DNA of 64,000 nt from Vibrio artabrorum. Its GTDB lineage: Bacteria; Pseudomonadota; Gammaproteobacteria; Enterobacterales; Vibrionaceae. Made by a program: the position numbers and the translations under genes. This document shows, one piece after another, positions 26,688 to 36,517 of this stretch. Position 1 is the first letter of the stretch. Each line of letters begins with the position of its first letter. The notes beneath the pieces are model-generated. The model did not search any database. It was not told the origin of the DNA and was given only the letters and a program-made list of their open reading frames with translations. The stretch spans positions 2,356,001-2,420,000 of the forward strand of contig NZ_AP025458.1 in the NCBI RefSeq assembly GCF_024347295.1, given 5' to 3'.

Positions 26688-27908
26688 TTATAAAAAGCTA
26701 GTACCGTATCCCATTGGCGACGTCCCAAAGTATGACGCTAAGCTTTGACCGATATCAGCGAAGGTATCACGGCGACCTAGAGAGCCTGCTGGCACCTTTT
26801 TACCGTAAACAATCACAGGGATGTGCTCACGAGTATGGTCAGAACCCGGCCATGTTGGATCACAACCGTGGTCTGCAGTTAGGATAAGCACATCATCTTC
26901 TTTCATCATATCAATGATTTCGTTGATGCGACCATCGAAGTACTCAAGCGCTGCTGCGTAACCAGCAACATCACGACGATGTCCGTAAGCAGAATCAAAG
27001 TCAACAAAGTTAGTGAACACGATCGTATTGTCGCCCGCTTCATTGATCGCTTCTTTGGTGGCTTCAAATAGTGCAGGAATACCTGTTGCTTTGGTTTTCT
27101 GAGTGATACCACAACCTGCGTAAATATCTGAGATCTTACCGATTGAGTGAACGTTACCGCCCTTCTCATCAACGAGTTTCTGAAGGATGGTTGCAGCTGG
27201 TGGCTCCACAGAAAGATCACGGCGGTTACCCGTACGTTCGAATTGACCTTTGCCCGGACCAATGAACGGGCGCGCGATAACACGGCCGATGTTGTAATCT
27301 TCTAGCTCTTCACGAGCAATCTGACAGAGGTCTAATAGGTTCTGCAGGCCGAATGTCTCTTCATGGCATGCGATCTGGAATACTGAATCAGCTGAAGTAT
27401 AGAAGATTGGAAAGCCCGTCTTCATGTGTTCTTCACCTAGGTTATCTAGGATTTCTGTTCCCGATGAGTGGCAGTTACCTAAGAAATCAGATAAGCCAGC
27501 ACGCTCTAAAATGCGATCCGTCAGCGCTTTAGGAAAGCTGTTCTCTTTGTCGGTGAAGTAGCCCCAGTCAAACAGTACCGGTACACCTGCGATTTCCCAG
27601 TGGCCAGATGGCGTGTCTTTACCAGAAGACAGCTCAGCAGCGTGACCATACGCACCAATGATCTCAACGTCGGCATCCATACCAGGAGCGACACGACCTG
27701 TCGACTCTTTGTGAGCCATTGCTAAACCTAGCTTAGACAGGTTTGGTAGCGTCAATGGCCCCTTACGGTCTGCATTGTCTGCAAGACCTTGCTCACAACG
27801 TTCTGCGATGTGACCCATTGTGTCCGAACCTACATCGCCAAATTTGTCTGCATCCGCTGTTTCACCGATACCGAATGAATCTAAAACTAAAATAAATGCT
27901 CTTTTCAT
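26688..27908 (-). CDS. deoB: Phosphopentomutase DeoB
   Basis: 406 residues from ATG 27908 ([20 protein letters not shown]), the family's usual N terminus; four more in-frame residues upstream are not typical. It is an alkaline-phosphatase-superfamily metalloenzyme: the metal/phosphate site is seen in [20 protein letters not shown] and [20 protein letters not shown]. It interconverts (deoxy)ribose-1- and 5-phosphate, linking DeoD/DeoA to DeoC. Confidence 0.95.
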   Translation of the reverse strand: MKRAFILVLDSFGIGETADADKFGDVGSDTMGHIAERCEQGLADNADRKGPLTLPNLSKLGLAMAHKESTGRVAPGMDADVEIIGAYGHAAELSSGKDTPSGHWEIAGVPVLFDWGYFTDKENSFPKALTDRILERAGLSDFLGNCHSSGTEILDNLGEEHMKTGFPIFYTSADSVFQIACHEETFGLQNLLDLCQIAREELEDYNIGRVIARPFIGPGKGQFERTGNRRDLSVEPPAATILQKLVDEKGGNVHSIGKISDIYAGCGITQKTKATGIPALFEATKEAINEAGDNTIVFTNFVDFDSAYGHRRDVAGYAAALEYFDGRINEIIDMMKEDDVLILTADHGCDPTWPGSDHTREHIPVIVYGKKVPAGSLGRRDTFADIGQSLASYFGTSPMGYGTSFL

Positions 27909-27984
27909 TTTCTTCACCAACTTATTGCTCTTTGCACCAGAACTCTATTTATCGGTATACACGAGGTATACCGATATCGGTTAT

Positions 27985-29313
27985 TTACACGTCTTCAGAT
28001 CGAATCTGACGGTAAACGTCTGGCGTTGCTTTATATTCTCCGCCCACAGTGATGGCATTTTGTAATGCCGTTGCAGCTTCTTGCCACTGTTGTTCGTTGC
28101 GAGCATGAATCATTGCTAATGGTTTATCTTCACTTGCCACTTCACCAAGGCGAATAAAGTGATCAAAACCGACGGCGTAATCAATGCTGTCAGTAGCGAC
28201 GCGACGACCGCCGCCCATACCAACGACAGCCATACCAATTGCACGGGTATCCATGGCTGATACCACACCACTTTCTAGCGCGTATACTGGTTTAATGATT
28301 TCTGCTTTTTCAAGGTAGCTATCGTAGTTTGTTACGAAATCAGTTGGACCACCAAGACCCGCAACCATCTTACCGAAGCACTCCGCTGCTTTACCGTTAT
28401 CCAGTACGGCCATCAGTTTTTCGCGCGCTTCTTCCGCATCTTTTGCAAGGTTGCCCAGCACCAACATTTCAGCGCACGATGCCAGAGTGATCTCTAACAA
28501 ACGAGGGTTACGGTATTCACCCGTTAAGAATTGAACCGCTTCGCGAACTTCAACGGCGTTACCCGCAGAAGAAGCCAGAACTTGGTTCATATCCGTTAGG
28601 ATTGCCGTTGTTTTAGTGCCAGCACCGTTTGCCACTGCAACGATAGATTTCGCGAGCTCTTCAGAAGCTTCATAGGTTGGCATGAACGCGCCTGAGCCGA
28701 CTTTGACGTCCATCACTAAAGAATCAAGACCCGCGGCCAGTTTCTTCGATAGGATTGAAGCGGTGATGAGCGAGATATTATCGACTGTTGCTGTAATATC
28801 ACGAGTCGCGTAAACACGCTTGTCAGCAGGAGCTAGATCGCCGGTTTGACCGATGATAGCCACGCCAGCATCTTTAGTTACTTCACCGAACACTTCGTTG
28901 GTTGGTGTAATGTTGTAACCCGGAATAGATTCTAGCTTGTCTAACGTACCGCCAGTATGGCCTAAACCACGACCAGAGATCATTGGAACAAAACCACCAC
29001 ATGCTGCCACCATAGGGCCAAGCATCAGAGAAGTGACGTCGCCAACACCACCGGTTGAGTGTTTATCAACGATTGGGCCATCAAAATTCATGTGGCTCCA
29101 ATCAATCACCATGCCAGAGTCACGCATTGCACACGTTAGCGCAATACGTTCTGGCATCGTCATTTCATTAAAAAAGATTGTCATTGCGAATGCGGCAATT
29201 TGACCTTCAGAAACCGTATTTTGAGCGACGCCTTGAATGAAGAAGTTAATCTCTTCTGCTGTTAGGACTTCGCCATCACGTTTTCTGCGAATAATTTCTT
29301 GAGGTAGATACAT
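27985..29313 (-). CDS. deoA: Thymidine phosphorylase DeoA
   Basis: 442 residues. Family motifs are [18 protein letters not shown] (phosphate-binding), [20 protein letters not shown] (substrate-binding) and [12 protein letters not shown]. It converts thymidine or deoxyuridine plus phosphate into base and deoxyribose-1-phosphate. It is the second gene of deoCABD, separated from deoC by 94 nt with a hairpin. Confidence 0.95.
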   Translation of the reverse strand: MYLPQEIIRRKRDGEVLTAEEINFFIQGVAQNTVSEGQIAAFAMTIFFNEMTMPERIALTCAMRDSGMVIDWSHMNFDGPIVDKHSTGGVGDVTSLMLGPMVAACGGFVPMISGRGLGHTGGTLDKLESIPGYNITPTNEVFGEVTKDAGVAIIGQTGDLAPADKRVYATRDITATVDNISLITASILSKKLAAGLDSLVMDVKVGSGAFMPTYEASEELAKSIVAVANGAGTKTTAILTDMNQVLASSAGNAVEVREAVQFLTGEYRNPRLLEITLASCAEMLVLGNLAKDAEEAREKLMAVLDNGKAAECFGKMVAGLGGPTDFVTNYDSYLEKAEIIKPVYALESGVVSAMDTRAIGMAVVGMGGGRRVATDSIDYAVGFDHFIRLGEVASEDKPLAMIHARNEQQWQEAATALQNAITVGGEYKATPDVYRQIRSEDV

Positions 29314-29364
29314 TAGTGCCTCCCGAACTCTAGTGAGTATGGTTTGTAGGGGAAAGAGGTAATA

Positions 29365-29387
29365 TGGAGTGACTTTACGTCACTCCA
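29365..29387 (-). promoter_or_regulatory. Intercistronic hairpin between deoC and deoA
   Basis: Perfect 9-bp stem (29365-29373 with 29379-29387), 5-nt loop, no T-run. It is more likely a processing or stability element than a terminator. Confidence 0.6.
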
Positions 29388-29407
29388 TCAAACAGACTTG
29401 TTAAGGA

Positions 29408-30184
29408 TTAATATGCAGTAGGATCTGCAGTTTCGTCTGTCACTTCTAATGTATTAAGAAGGTTAGTTAGTAGGCTTGAAGCACCAAAACGGTAGTGCAT
29501 GTTGTCTGCCCACTCAGCGCCAAGCAGCTCATCAGCCATTGCTAAGTATAATGCTGCATCTTCAGCAGTACGTACGCCACCAGCAGGTTTGAAACCCACG
29601 GTTTTCGCAACGCCCATGTCACGAATAACTTCAAGCATCATGCGCGCGTATTCAGGAGTCGCGTTTACTGGCACTTTACCTGTTGAAGTTTTGATGAAGT
29701 CAGCACCTGCTTCGATACAGATTTGAGAAGCTTTCTTGATCAATGCTTCTTCTTTCAGCTCACCAGTTTCGATGATCACTTTAAGCGTGATATCACCGCA
29801 AGCTGCTTTACACTGTTTAACGAGTTCAAAGCCAACTTCTTCGTTGCCAGCAATAAGCGCACGGTATGGGAATACGACATCAACTTCATCTGCACCGTAT
29901 GCGACCGCTGCTTTTGTTTCTGCAACTGCAATCTCGATGTCATCATTACCATGAGGGAAGTTAGTTACAGTCGCAATGCGTACTTCTGGAGTACCTTGCT
30001 CACGCAACGCTTTCTTAGCGGCTGGGATAAAGCGAGGGTAAATACAGATTGCAGCAGTGTTGCCTACCGCTGTTTTCGCGTCATGACAAAGCGCGACGAC
30101 TTTTTCAGTCGTGTCGTCGTCATTTAGCGTCGTTAGGTCCATAAGTTTAAGTGCACGTAGAGCTGCTGCTTTTAAATCGCTCAT
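29408..30184 (-). CDS. deoC: Deoxyribose-phosphate aldolase DeoC
   Basis: 258 residues. The Schiff-base lysine region is [16 protein letters not shown]; a second conserved lysine is in [10 protein letters not shown]. It splits deoxyribose-5-phosphate into glyceraldehyde-3-phosphate and acetaldehyde, the last step of deoxyribonucleoside breakdown. It is the first gene of the operon, with a GGAGA ribosome site and a long untranslated control region upstream. Confidence 0.95.
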   Translation of the reverse strand: MSDLKAAALRALKLMDLTTLNDDDTTEKVVALCHDAKTAVGNTAAICIYPRFIPAAKKALREQGTPEVRIATVTNFPHGNDDIEIAVAETKAAVAYGADEVDVVFPYRALIAGNEEVGFELVKQCKAACGDITLKVIIETGELKEEALIKKASQICIEAGADFIKTSTGKVPVNATPEYARMMLEVIRDMGVAKTVGFKPAGGVRTAEDAALYLAMADELLGAEWADNMHYRFGASSLLTNLLNTLEVTDETADPTAY

Positions 30185-30361
30185 TTCTATCTCCGATCAA
30201 TATATTCAAATAGTTAACTACTTCACCATCCATCCAGTATAGATGGAAATTTTAGTCATGCTCAGTAGTCACAAATGAACGGACTTGGTTCCTTGAAGAC
30301 TTGATAGCTTTCGCCACCAATTGCAATCCTTGTCACCGCACAGTACCAGTTTGGTCTATGG

Positions 30362-30384
30362 CACAACAAATCAGTCATGTTGTG
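30362..30384. promoter_or_regulatory. Palindrome CACAACA-N9-TGTTGTG in the deo control region
   Basis: Two perfect 7-nt inverted arms (30362-30368 and 30378-30384), 23 bp overall, a typical size for a LacI/DeoR-type dimer operator. It lies 178 nt upstream of deoC. Which regulator binds is not known. Confidence 0.45.
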
Positions 30385-30622
30385 TCTAACATCTATAGCG
30401 TATTGCTAAATTTGGCTTAATCCCAGAAAAATAACACCAGCGTTGTATTAACGGTTACTTTCTTGCCAACAAGAGACATCCTATCCCTTAAAGTTATACA
30501 TTATAGATATCCATCAATAAATTGTAGTGCTCCTTAGAACGCAAACGGTTTGTATCTCAAAAAAACATTTTAGGCCTAATACAAGCTCTAAGTCACAACT
30601 CAGAATCACTAAGCCTAAAAAC

Positions 30623-30656
30623 AAAAAAGCCCCGCAGCAATCTCTTGCTACGGGGC
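30623..30656 (-). terminator. Intrinsic terminator after nupC
   Basis: 12-bp stem with one mismatch (30629-30640 with 30645-30656), loop TCTC, followed in the minus direction by six T. Confidence 0.87.
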
Positions 30657-30694
30657 GATATTATAATGGCGTCTATATATCGATTTCTAACTAA

Positions 30695-31957
30695 TTAGAA
30701 AGACAGGAAGAAGCCAGCAATTGTTGCTGCCATCAAGTTAGATAGAGTACCCGCTACAACCGCTTTAACACCCATACGTGCGATGTCGTGACGACGGTTT
30801 GGAGCAATACCACCTAGACCACCTAGAAGAATCGCAATTGAAGAAAGGTTTGCGAAACCACACAGTGCGAATGCGATGATAGCTTGAGTCTTCTCAGACA
30901 TCACTTGACCCGTCGCTGCAACAACTTGAGCATTGTCACCAACGTATGGTACGAAGTTTAGGTATGCAACGAATTCGTTAACCACGGTCTTCTGACCAAT
31001 GAAAGAACCCGCAATAGTTGCTTCTTCCCATGGAACACCAATGATGAATGCTAACGGTGCGAAGATCCAACCTAGAAGAAGTTCTAGAGTTAGGTTTTCC
31101 ATACCGAACCAACCACCGATGCCACCTAGGATACCGTTGATAAGAGCGATTAGACCGATGAATGCTAGTAGCATTGCACCTACGTTAAGTGCTAGTTGTA
31201 GACCAACTGACGCACCGCCAGCAGCTGCATCGATAACGTTAGCAGGCTTGTCGTCGCCACCGTCGATGTCTGAACCTAGGTTCTCATCAACTTCCTCAGT
31301 TTCAGGCTTGATGATTTTAGCGAAGAGTAGACCACCCGGTGCAGCCATGAATGACGCTGCCACTAGGTACTCTAGAGGAACACCCATAGATGCGTAACCC
31401 GCTAGTACACCACCAGCAACTGAGGCTAAACCACCACACATTACTGCGAATAGTTCAGAGTTAGTCATTTTAGGAACAAATGGACGAACAACCAGAGGGG
31501 CTTCCGTTTGACCAACGAAAATGTTTGCTGCTGCAGACATTGACTCGGCGCGAGAAGTACCTAGCGCTTTCTGAAGACCACCACCAAGAATCTTAATAAC
31601 AACTTGCATCGCACCAATGTAGTAAAGTACAGAGATAAGAGCAGAGAAGAAGATCAGTGTTGGTAGAACTTGGAATGCAAAGATAAAACCGATACCGTCA
31701 ACAGAGAAGTTAACAAGACTACCAAATAGGAAGCCAGTACCATCTTTACCGTAGTCGATCACGTTTGCTACACCAGCAGAGAAACCTGCAAGTAGATCAC
31801 GACCCCAAGGGATGTAAAGTACGAATGCACCAAGTGCGAATTGGATAGCGAAAGCGCCACCCACTGTTCTGATATTAATTGCTTTGCGGTTATCGGATAG
31901 TAGAACTGCGATTGCGATCAGTGCAACCATACCGACTAGGCTCATAAACAGGCTCAT
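30695..31957 (-). CDS. nupC: NupC-family concentrative nucleoside transporter
   Basis: 420 residues, cation-coupled nucleoside importer of the CNT family, with about ten membrane segments. Family segments visible are GQTEAPLVVRPFVPKMTNSE, FVAYLNFVPY and ALCGFANLSSIAILLGGLGG. The acidic insert around residue 220 (EVDENLGSDIDGGDDKP) is cytoplasmic or periplasmic linker. Placed upstream of deoCABD in the same direction, it feeds deoxyribonucleosides into that pathway. A near-perfect CRP site lies 145 nt upstream. Confidence 0.93.
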   Translation of the reverse strand: MSLFMSLVGMVALIAIAVLLSDNRKAINIRTVGGAFAIQFALGAFVLYIPWGRDLLAGFSAGVANVIDYGKDGTGFLFGSLVNFSVDGIGFIFAFQVLPTLIFFSALISVLYYIGAMQVVIKILGGGLQKALGTSRAESMSAAANIFVGQTEAPLVVRPFVPKMTNSELFAVMCGGLASVAGGVLAGYASMGVPLEYLVAASFMAAPGGLLFAKIIKPETEEVDENLGSDIDGGDDKPANVIDAAAGGASVGLQLALNVGAMLLAFIGLIALINGILGGIGGWFGMENLTLELLLGWIFAPLAFIIGVPWEEATIAGSFIGQKTVVNEFVAYLNFVPYVGDNAQVVAATGQVMSEKTQAIIAFALCGFANLSSIAILLGGLGGIAPNRRHDIARMGVKAVVAGTLSNLMAATIAGFFLSF

Positions 31958-32101
31958 AGTTTATGACTTCCTTATTAGTTATTTATTGGCGTGTGACAAA
32001 AAGGGGCTATAAAGCGGGGGTAATTATACTCATGCGACCATGAATAAAGTAATGCCGCCTTCACACTTTCGTACAAGATTCATGTCGCATTCATGCGCAA
32101 A

Positions 32102-32117
32102 TGTGAGCCAAATCACA
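32102..32117. promoter_or_regulatory. CRP site upstream of nupC
   Basis: TGTGAGCCAAATCACA has both CRP half-sites (TGTGA and TCACA) intact with the standard 6-nt spacer. TGCGCAA and TGCAA motifs just on either side resemble CytR half-sites. It supports cAMP-CRP activation of nucleoside uptake. Confidence 0.75.
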
Positions 32118-32161
32118 TCACAAGTGCAATTTACGCAAACGATAAACAAAAACCTTCGAAT

Positions 32162-32974
32162 TTATTCACATATACCGAATGCACGATGGCTATTATGCCA
32201 AATCTGCGTGACAACCGATTGCTTTGTCTCTTTTCTAATCAAAACAAGCTCATTTAATATCTTAGTTAAATACTTGGAATGATTACGTTTTCCCTGATTT
32301 CCATGGATAGGCATATCTGGAGCATCAGTTTCAATCACCAAGTATTCAAGGGGCAATTTCGCGATGGTTGTGCGTGTTTTTTGCGCTCTTGGATAAGTAA
32401 TGGTTCCACCGACACCAATGTAGAAACCAAGCTTGATCCATACTAAAGCTTGCTGTTCACTCCCAGAAAAGCCGTGAATTACCCCCCCAAAAGTGAACTT
32501 ATGCCGCTTTATTAGCTCAATGAGTCGGTTATAAGACTTCCTCTCATGGATGATCAAAGGCAGTTCAAACGCCTTGGCAAGCTCCATTTGTTGGATGAAA
32601 AAACGCTCTTGTTTCTCTCGTTCAACGTCCACAAAAAAGTCGAGTCCACATTCGCCAATCGCCACACACTGACGTGTTTTTGAAGCAAGCAATTGGCGAA
32701 GCTCTTCAAATTGCACCTCATCAGCTTGCTCTAAAAAGTAAGGATGAAAGCCTAACGCGTAGTAAACATTGGGATGAGATTGAGCGATGTTACCGAGTTT
32801 CTTCCAGTTACTTTGACCGATAGAAGGGATGAGTAATTTCTCAACTTGAGCCTGTTTGGCTTCATTGAGGTAACCATCAATACTTTGATCAGGTGTAAAA
32901 CCTTGCTCAAACGCCTCAAAATCCGCATGGCAATGGGTATCAAACAGTGGAAAATCATTTGTCTGCGATGTCAT
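32162..32974 (-). CDS. yjjV: TatD-family metal-dependent DNase (YjjV-like)
   Basis: 270 residues from ATG 32974. TatD metal-binding motifs are FDTHCHADFEAF at the N terminus, GECGLDFF, IIHERKSYN, GVIHGFSGS and VIETDAPDMP. It is an amidohydrolase-fold metal-dependent nuclease. The start overlaps the DUF5363 gene by 20 nt. In E. coli the equivalent gene also lies in the prfC-deo segment. Confidence 0.88.
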   Translation of the reverse strand: MTSQTNDFPLFDTHCHADFEAFEQGFTPDQSIDGYLNEAKQAQVEKLLIPSIGQSNWKKLGNIAQSHPNVYYALGFHPYFLEQADEVQFEELRQLLASKTRQCVAIGECGLDFFVDVEREKQERFFIQQMELAKAFELPLIIHERKSYNRLIELIKRHKFTFGGVIHGFSGSEQQALVWIKLGFYIGVGGTITYPRAQKTRTTIAKLPLEYLVIETDAPDMPIHGNQGKRNHSKYLTKILNELVLIRKETKQSVVTQIWHNSHRAFGICE

Positions 32975-33110
32975 CTTCTCCACCTTCTGGCTGTTCTCCT
33001 CGAGGATCACGACGATAAGCGACACAGCAGCGCTTATTTTCAGGCGTTAAACCAAGCTCTTCACACCACTTATCGTATCTTTTAATCCAAGCTCTTATCC
33101 AACCCAGCAT
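32955..33110 (-). CDS. DUF5363-type small protein
   Basis: 51 residues starting MLGWIRAWIKRYDKWCEELG, with ENKRCCVAYRRDPRGE and an acidic tail. It is a conserved small protein in vibrios next to tatD, as I recall the DUF5363 family. Its 3' end overlaps the tatD start by 20 nt, so both are probably translated from one message. Function unknown. Confidence 0.78.
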   Translation of the reverse strand: MLGWIRAWIKRYDKWCEELGLTPENKRCCVAYRRDPRGEQPEGGEDDIADK

Positions 33111-33151
33111 ACTTGTCCCCCCAGCCTTCAAACCTTAAATAAAACGCATTA

Positions 33152-33185
33152 AAAAACGCCTATTGCAGAACAATAGACGTTTTTG
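33152..33185 (-). terminator. Intrinsic terminator after prfC
   Basis: 14-bp stem with one mismatch around loop CAGAA, with an A-run on the left arm that becomes the T-run in the minus direction; 27 nt past the prfC stop. Confidence 0.82.
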
Positions 33186-33211
33186 TTTCACTCGAATAGA
33201 GCGCGGAGAAA

Positions 33212-34792
33212 TTAGTGCTCGCGCGTCGCTCGGAATTGAACGTCTGGGAAACGTTCAGCAGCTAAGTTCAAGTTCACCATGGTTGGTGCGATGTAAGACA
33301 AGTTATCACCACCATCTAGCGCGAGGTTAGATTGGTTCTTACGTTTGAACTCTTCAAGTTTCTTAGCGTCATCGCACTCAACCCAGCGAGCGGTTGCAAC
33401 GCTAACGCCTTCGTAGATAGCTTCGACGTTGTATTCCGCTTTCAAGCGCGCTACAACCACGTCGAACTGAAGTACACCAACCGCACCAACGATCAGATCA
33501 TTGTTCTGCATAGGACGGAATACTTGTACTGCGCCCTCTTCTGAAAGCTGAACCAAGCCTTTTAGAAGTTGCTTCTGCTTCAGTGGATCGCGCAGACGAA
33601 TACGACGGAATAGCTCAGGTGCGAAGTTAGGAATACCAGCGAACTTAAGGCTCTCACCTTGAGTGAAGGTATCACCAATCTGGATAGTACCGTGGTTATG
33701 TAGGCCGATAATATCACCCGCGTATGCTTTTTCAGCGCGTGCACGGTCTCCCGCCATGAACGTTACCGCATCAGAGATACTGACACTCTTACCCGTACGA
33801 ACATGGTTCATCTTCATACCTTGGTTGTAAGTCCCCGAAACGATACGCATGAATGCGATACGGTCACGGTGTTTAGGGTCCATGTTTGCTTGGATCTTAA
33901 ACACGAAACCAGAGAACTTCTCTTCTGTTGCTTCAACATCACGCTCGTTCGCTTGACGCGTTTGAGGAGCTGGAGCCCATTTCGTTAGACCATCAAGCAT
34001 GTGGTCAACACCAAAGTTACCTAATGCAGTACCGAAGTAAACCGGCGTTAGTTCACCAGCAAGGAACAGTTCGCGGTCAAACTCAGGGCATGCGCCAATA
34101 ACAAGCTCTAGCTCTTCACGTACGCTGCTCGCCAGATCTTCACCGACCGCTTCATCGAGCTCAGGGTTATCGAGACCTTTGATGATACGAACTTCTTGAA
34201 TCTCATGGCCGTGGCCAGATTCATACAAGATCGTTTCATCACGGTGAATATGGTAAACACCTTTAAACTCTTTACCACAACCAATTGGCCATGAGATCGG
34301 CGCACAAGCCATACCCAGCTCGCTCTCGACTTCATCAAGCACTTCCATTGGGTCACGAACGTCACGGTCAAGTTTGTTCATAAACGTGACGATTGGCGTA
34401 TCACGCAGACGCGTGACTTCCATCAGTTTACGAGTACGATCCTCGACACCTTTCGCAGCATCGATAACCATCAAACAAGAGTCAACCGCTGTTAGTGTAC
34501 GGTACGTATCTTCCGAGAAATCTTCGTGTCCGGGAGTATCGAGTAGGTTTACTAGGCAATCATTGTATGGGAATTGCATTACCGACGTAGTTACCGAGAT
34601 ACCACGCTCTTTTTCCATCTCCATCCAGTCAGACTTAGCGTGCTGGTTGGAGCCACGGCCTTTTACGGTACCCGCTTTTTGAATCGCGTTTCCGAATAAA
34701 AGAACTTTTTCAGTAATCGTGGTTTTACCCGCATCCGGGTGAGAGATAATCGCAAACGTTCTACGTTTGCTCACTTCTTGTTGGAAAGACAT
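33212..34792 (-). CDS. prfC: Peptide chain release factor 3
   Basis: 526 residues. The translational GTPase domain has [13 protein letters not shown] (G1), [14 protein letters not shown] (G3) and NKLDRDVRD (G4). RF3 removes RF1/RF2 from the ribosome after peptide release. Length is typical. It is in the conserved holD-rimI-prfC neighbourhood, with terminators on both sides. Confidence 0.95.
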   Translation of the reverse strand: MSFQQEVSKRRTFAIISHPDAGKTTITEKVLLFGNAIQKAGTVKGRGSNQHAKSDWMEMEKERGISVTTSVMQFPYNDCLVNLLDTPGHEDFSEDTYRTLTAVDSCLMVIDAAKGVEDRTRKLMEVTRLRDTPIVTFMNKLDRDVRDPMEVLDEVESELGMACAPISWPIGCGKEFKGVYHIHRDETILYESGHGHEIQEVRIIKGLDNPELDEAVGEDLASSVREELELVIGACPEFDRELFLAGELTPVYFGTALGNFGVDHMLDGLTKWAPAPQTRQANERDVEATEEKFSGFVFKIQANMDPKHRDRIAFMRIVSGTYNQGMKMNHVRTGKSVSISDAVTFMAGDRARAEKAYAGDIIGLHNHGTIQIGDTFTQGESLKFAGIPNFAPELFRRIRLRDPLKQKQLLKGLVQLSEEGAVQVFRPMQNNDLIVGAVGVLQFDVVVARLKAEYNVEAIYEGVSVATARWVECDDAKKLEEFKRKNQSNLALDGGDNLSYIAPTMVNLNLAAERFPDVQFRATREH

Positions 34793-34818
34793 AGTCGTCC
34801 TTTGCTGATCTAAAGCGT

Positions 34819-34848
34819 AAAAAGGGCAAGTAGATAATACTTGCCCTT
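34819..34848 (-). terminator. Intrinsic terminator after rimI
   Basis: Perfect 11-bp stem (34822-34832 with 34838-34848), loop GATAA, T-run in the minus direction. Confidence 0.85.
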
Positions 34849-34952
34849 GAATTCTGTGTGCGGATTATACAGAAAGCAAGCCACTTTCTAAAGGGTCAGT
34901 TTACACCCTATTTTATCGCTGATTCTCTGCTTAGCTAAAAGCCACAGCATGA

Positions 34953-35408
34953 CTAGCTAAAAGACATAAAAAGATAACTCATAATGATAGCATCTTCATT
35001 GCCTTGCTTGGTTGGGTAATAGTTACGACGACGGTCGACTTCATTAAAGCCTGCCTTCTCATAAAGATTGAACGCATTCACATTACTTTCGCGAACTTCC
35101 AGCCAAGCACTTTCGGCGCCAGCTTGTTCACACATATCAAGAAAGTGCTCAACCAAAGCTTTACCGTAGCCTTTGCCTTGTTGGTTCGGATCAACCGCTA
35201 TCGTCAGCAAAGTCACTTCACCAACAATATTCTGAGCATAGAAATAACCGACAACTTCTCCATCCACTATTAAAACACGATGGCAACCTCCACGGCTATT
35301 CAGTTCACGGATCATACTTTCAGACCAAGGATGAGAGTGCGCCGCTTGCTCAATGTTCCAAATGGCGTCGAGATGTTGTTGTGAAGTCGGTAAGAATTGA
35401 TTAGTCAT
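34953..35408 (-). CDS. rimI: RimI, ribosomal protein S18-alanine N-acetyltransferase
   Basis: 151 residues from ATG 35408, which overlaps the holD stop by 8 nt; a GTG two codons upstream is also possible. The GNAT acetyl-CoA loop is PNQQGKGYGKALVEHFLD, followed by AWLEVRESNVNAFNLYEKAG, the RimI/ArdI pattern. It acetylates the N-terminal alanine of S18. Context holD-rimI is conserved in gammaproteobacteria. Confidence 0.92.
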   Translation of the reverse strand: MTNQFLPTSQQHLDAIWNIEQAAHSHPWSESMIRELNSRGGCHRVLIVDGEVVGYFYAQNIVGEVTLLTIAVDPNQQGKGYGKALVEHFLDMCEQAGAESAWLEVRESNVNAFNLYEKAGFNEVDRRRNYYPTKQGNEDAIIMSYLFMSFS

Positions 35409-35799
35409 AAGCACAAATTTGTTGCCATAAGTCGCGGCGATGTTGGTTATTACCGTTAATGTCAGACAGTAATGGCGATTGAAGTGTTTTTAGCTTCAGC
35501 TCTTGGGTCGACTCGCAACCGGCAAACCACACCCACTCAACCGAGCTTAAATCGACAGTAGACAAGTGCTGTGGTTGAAGGTGCAAAGCCTGAGATAAGT
35601 CGAGCTTGATACTTTTAAGTACGCGTTCAAACATCACGGCGAGATCTTCGTGAGGTTTTTCAGGCGAAACCAACAGTAATTTGCAGTCACTCGATAGCGG
35701 AATCAATTCAGATTCATACCCCGCTAAACGCTCTGGGTGACTTAGCTCCCATTGGCTAATGCCCATCTCTTGTAGGTATTGCGCGTGTGTTTGTGACAT
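35401..35799 (-). CDS. holD: DNA polymerase III psi subunit HolD
   Basis: 132 residues. The start MSQTHAQYLQEMGISQWEL is typical of psi, whose N terminus binds chi. The central segment LLLVSPEK and WVWFAGC fit the fold. It bridges chi/SSB and the clamp loader. It overlaps rimI, the same order as in E. coli. Confidence 0.9.
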   Translation of the reverse strand: MSQTHAQYLQEMGISQWELSHPERLAGYESELIPLSSDCKLLLVSPEKPHEDLAVMFERVLKSIKLDLSQALHLQPQHLSTVDLSSVEWVWFAGCESTQELKLKTLQSPLLSDINGNNQHRRDLWQQICAYD

Positions 35800-35941
35800 A
35801 TCTTACGGTAGTAACCTTAGGTTTATTCGAGCTTAAGTTTATTCGCGCCGACGCTTATTGAAACCGGGAGCTTGGTCGATTTCATTGTCTCAAAACGGTG
35901 TCTCTTAAAAGAGACTGTATTAGCACTGGGCTGATACTAAC

Positions 35942-35970
35942 AAAAAATAAAGGAGCATCAAGCTCCTTTA
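35942..35970 (-). terminator. Intrinsic terminator after yhbS
   Basis: Perfect 9-bp stem TAAAGGAGC/GCTCCTTTA with loop ATCAA, followed in the minus direction by six T. Confidence 0.88.
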
Positions 35971-36013
35971 TTTAGACAAAATCAGCTTATCTCTTATTGC
36001 GTGATCAATCTGC

Positions 36014-36517
36014 TTATAAGTCGTTAAATTCGGGGCTGTAGGCAATCTCACCAGAATGCCCCGTAAACGCACCGTCTACCAACTCAATCGCTTGAAAAGC
36101 ACCTTCTGGCACATCCCAAACACAACTCAGACCAAACTCACTCGCAGCCTTGAAACCAAAGCGACGGTAATAAGCAGGATCACCTAACACAACACAAGCT
36201 GGATAGCCAAAATCAACTAAGGTAGAAAAAGCGTCTTCAACTAAAGAGGTCGCCACACCTTGATTACGAAACGCTTCTTTTACAGCAAGAGGCGCAAGGC
36301 CTTGCCAGTTATTATCTTCACCGTGAAGGGTTATAGGGCTAAACATCAGGTGACCCACTACCTCGCCTTCATCAGAGCAAGCCACCAACGATAACGTTAA
36401 ATGACTATTCTCACGTAAGCTCATCACCAAATTAGCTTCGGCATCCGTTTCAAAAACAGATTTTAATAAACGATCAATGACAAGTATATCTGCTGGTGCT
36501 TCAGTTCGAATAAGCAT
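36014..36517 (-). CDS. yhbS: GNAT acetyltransferase YhbS
   Basis: 167 residues. The acetyl-CoA motif is LAVKEAFRNQGVATSLVEDA, followed by CVVLGDPAYYRRFGF, the YhbS pattern. Its start overlaps the end of ubiT by 17 nt, reproducing the yhbS-yhbT pair of E. coli. The substrate is not known from sequence. Confidence 0.88.
   Translation of the reverse strand: MLIRTEAPADILVIDRLLKSVFETDAEANLVMSLRENSHLTLSLVACSDEGEVVGHLMFSPITLHGEDNNWQGLAPLAVKEAFRNQGVATSLVEDAFSTLVDFGYPACVVLGDPAYYRRFGFKAASEFGLSCVWDVPEGAFQAIELVDGAFTGHSGEIAYSPEFNDL

Larger units (their letters stand above)
30185..30694 (-). promoter_or_regulatory. deo operon control region
   Basis: This 510-nt stretch between deoC and nupC has no gene. 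On the minus strand a TATACT (-10-like, at 30236-30241) lies about 50 nt before deoC, and a TGTGA half-site (30269-30273) lies upstream of it at roughly the place of a class II CRP site, with a poor second half. A long-armed palindrome is at 30362-30384 and the nupC terminator at its right end. In E. coli, deo is controlled by DeoR, CytR and CRP; this is the basis for the regulatory call. Confidence 0.5.

Noticed and set aside
29723..30127. 134-codon open frame antisense to deoC
   Set aside because: Cys/Phe-rich mirror frame without a start signal; deoC is clear on the other strand.
30999..31397. 132-codon open frame antisense to nupC
   Set aside because: Pro/Ser/Ala-rich translation typical of a shadow frame of a membrane protein gene.
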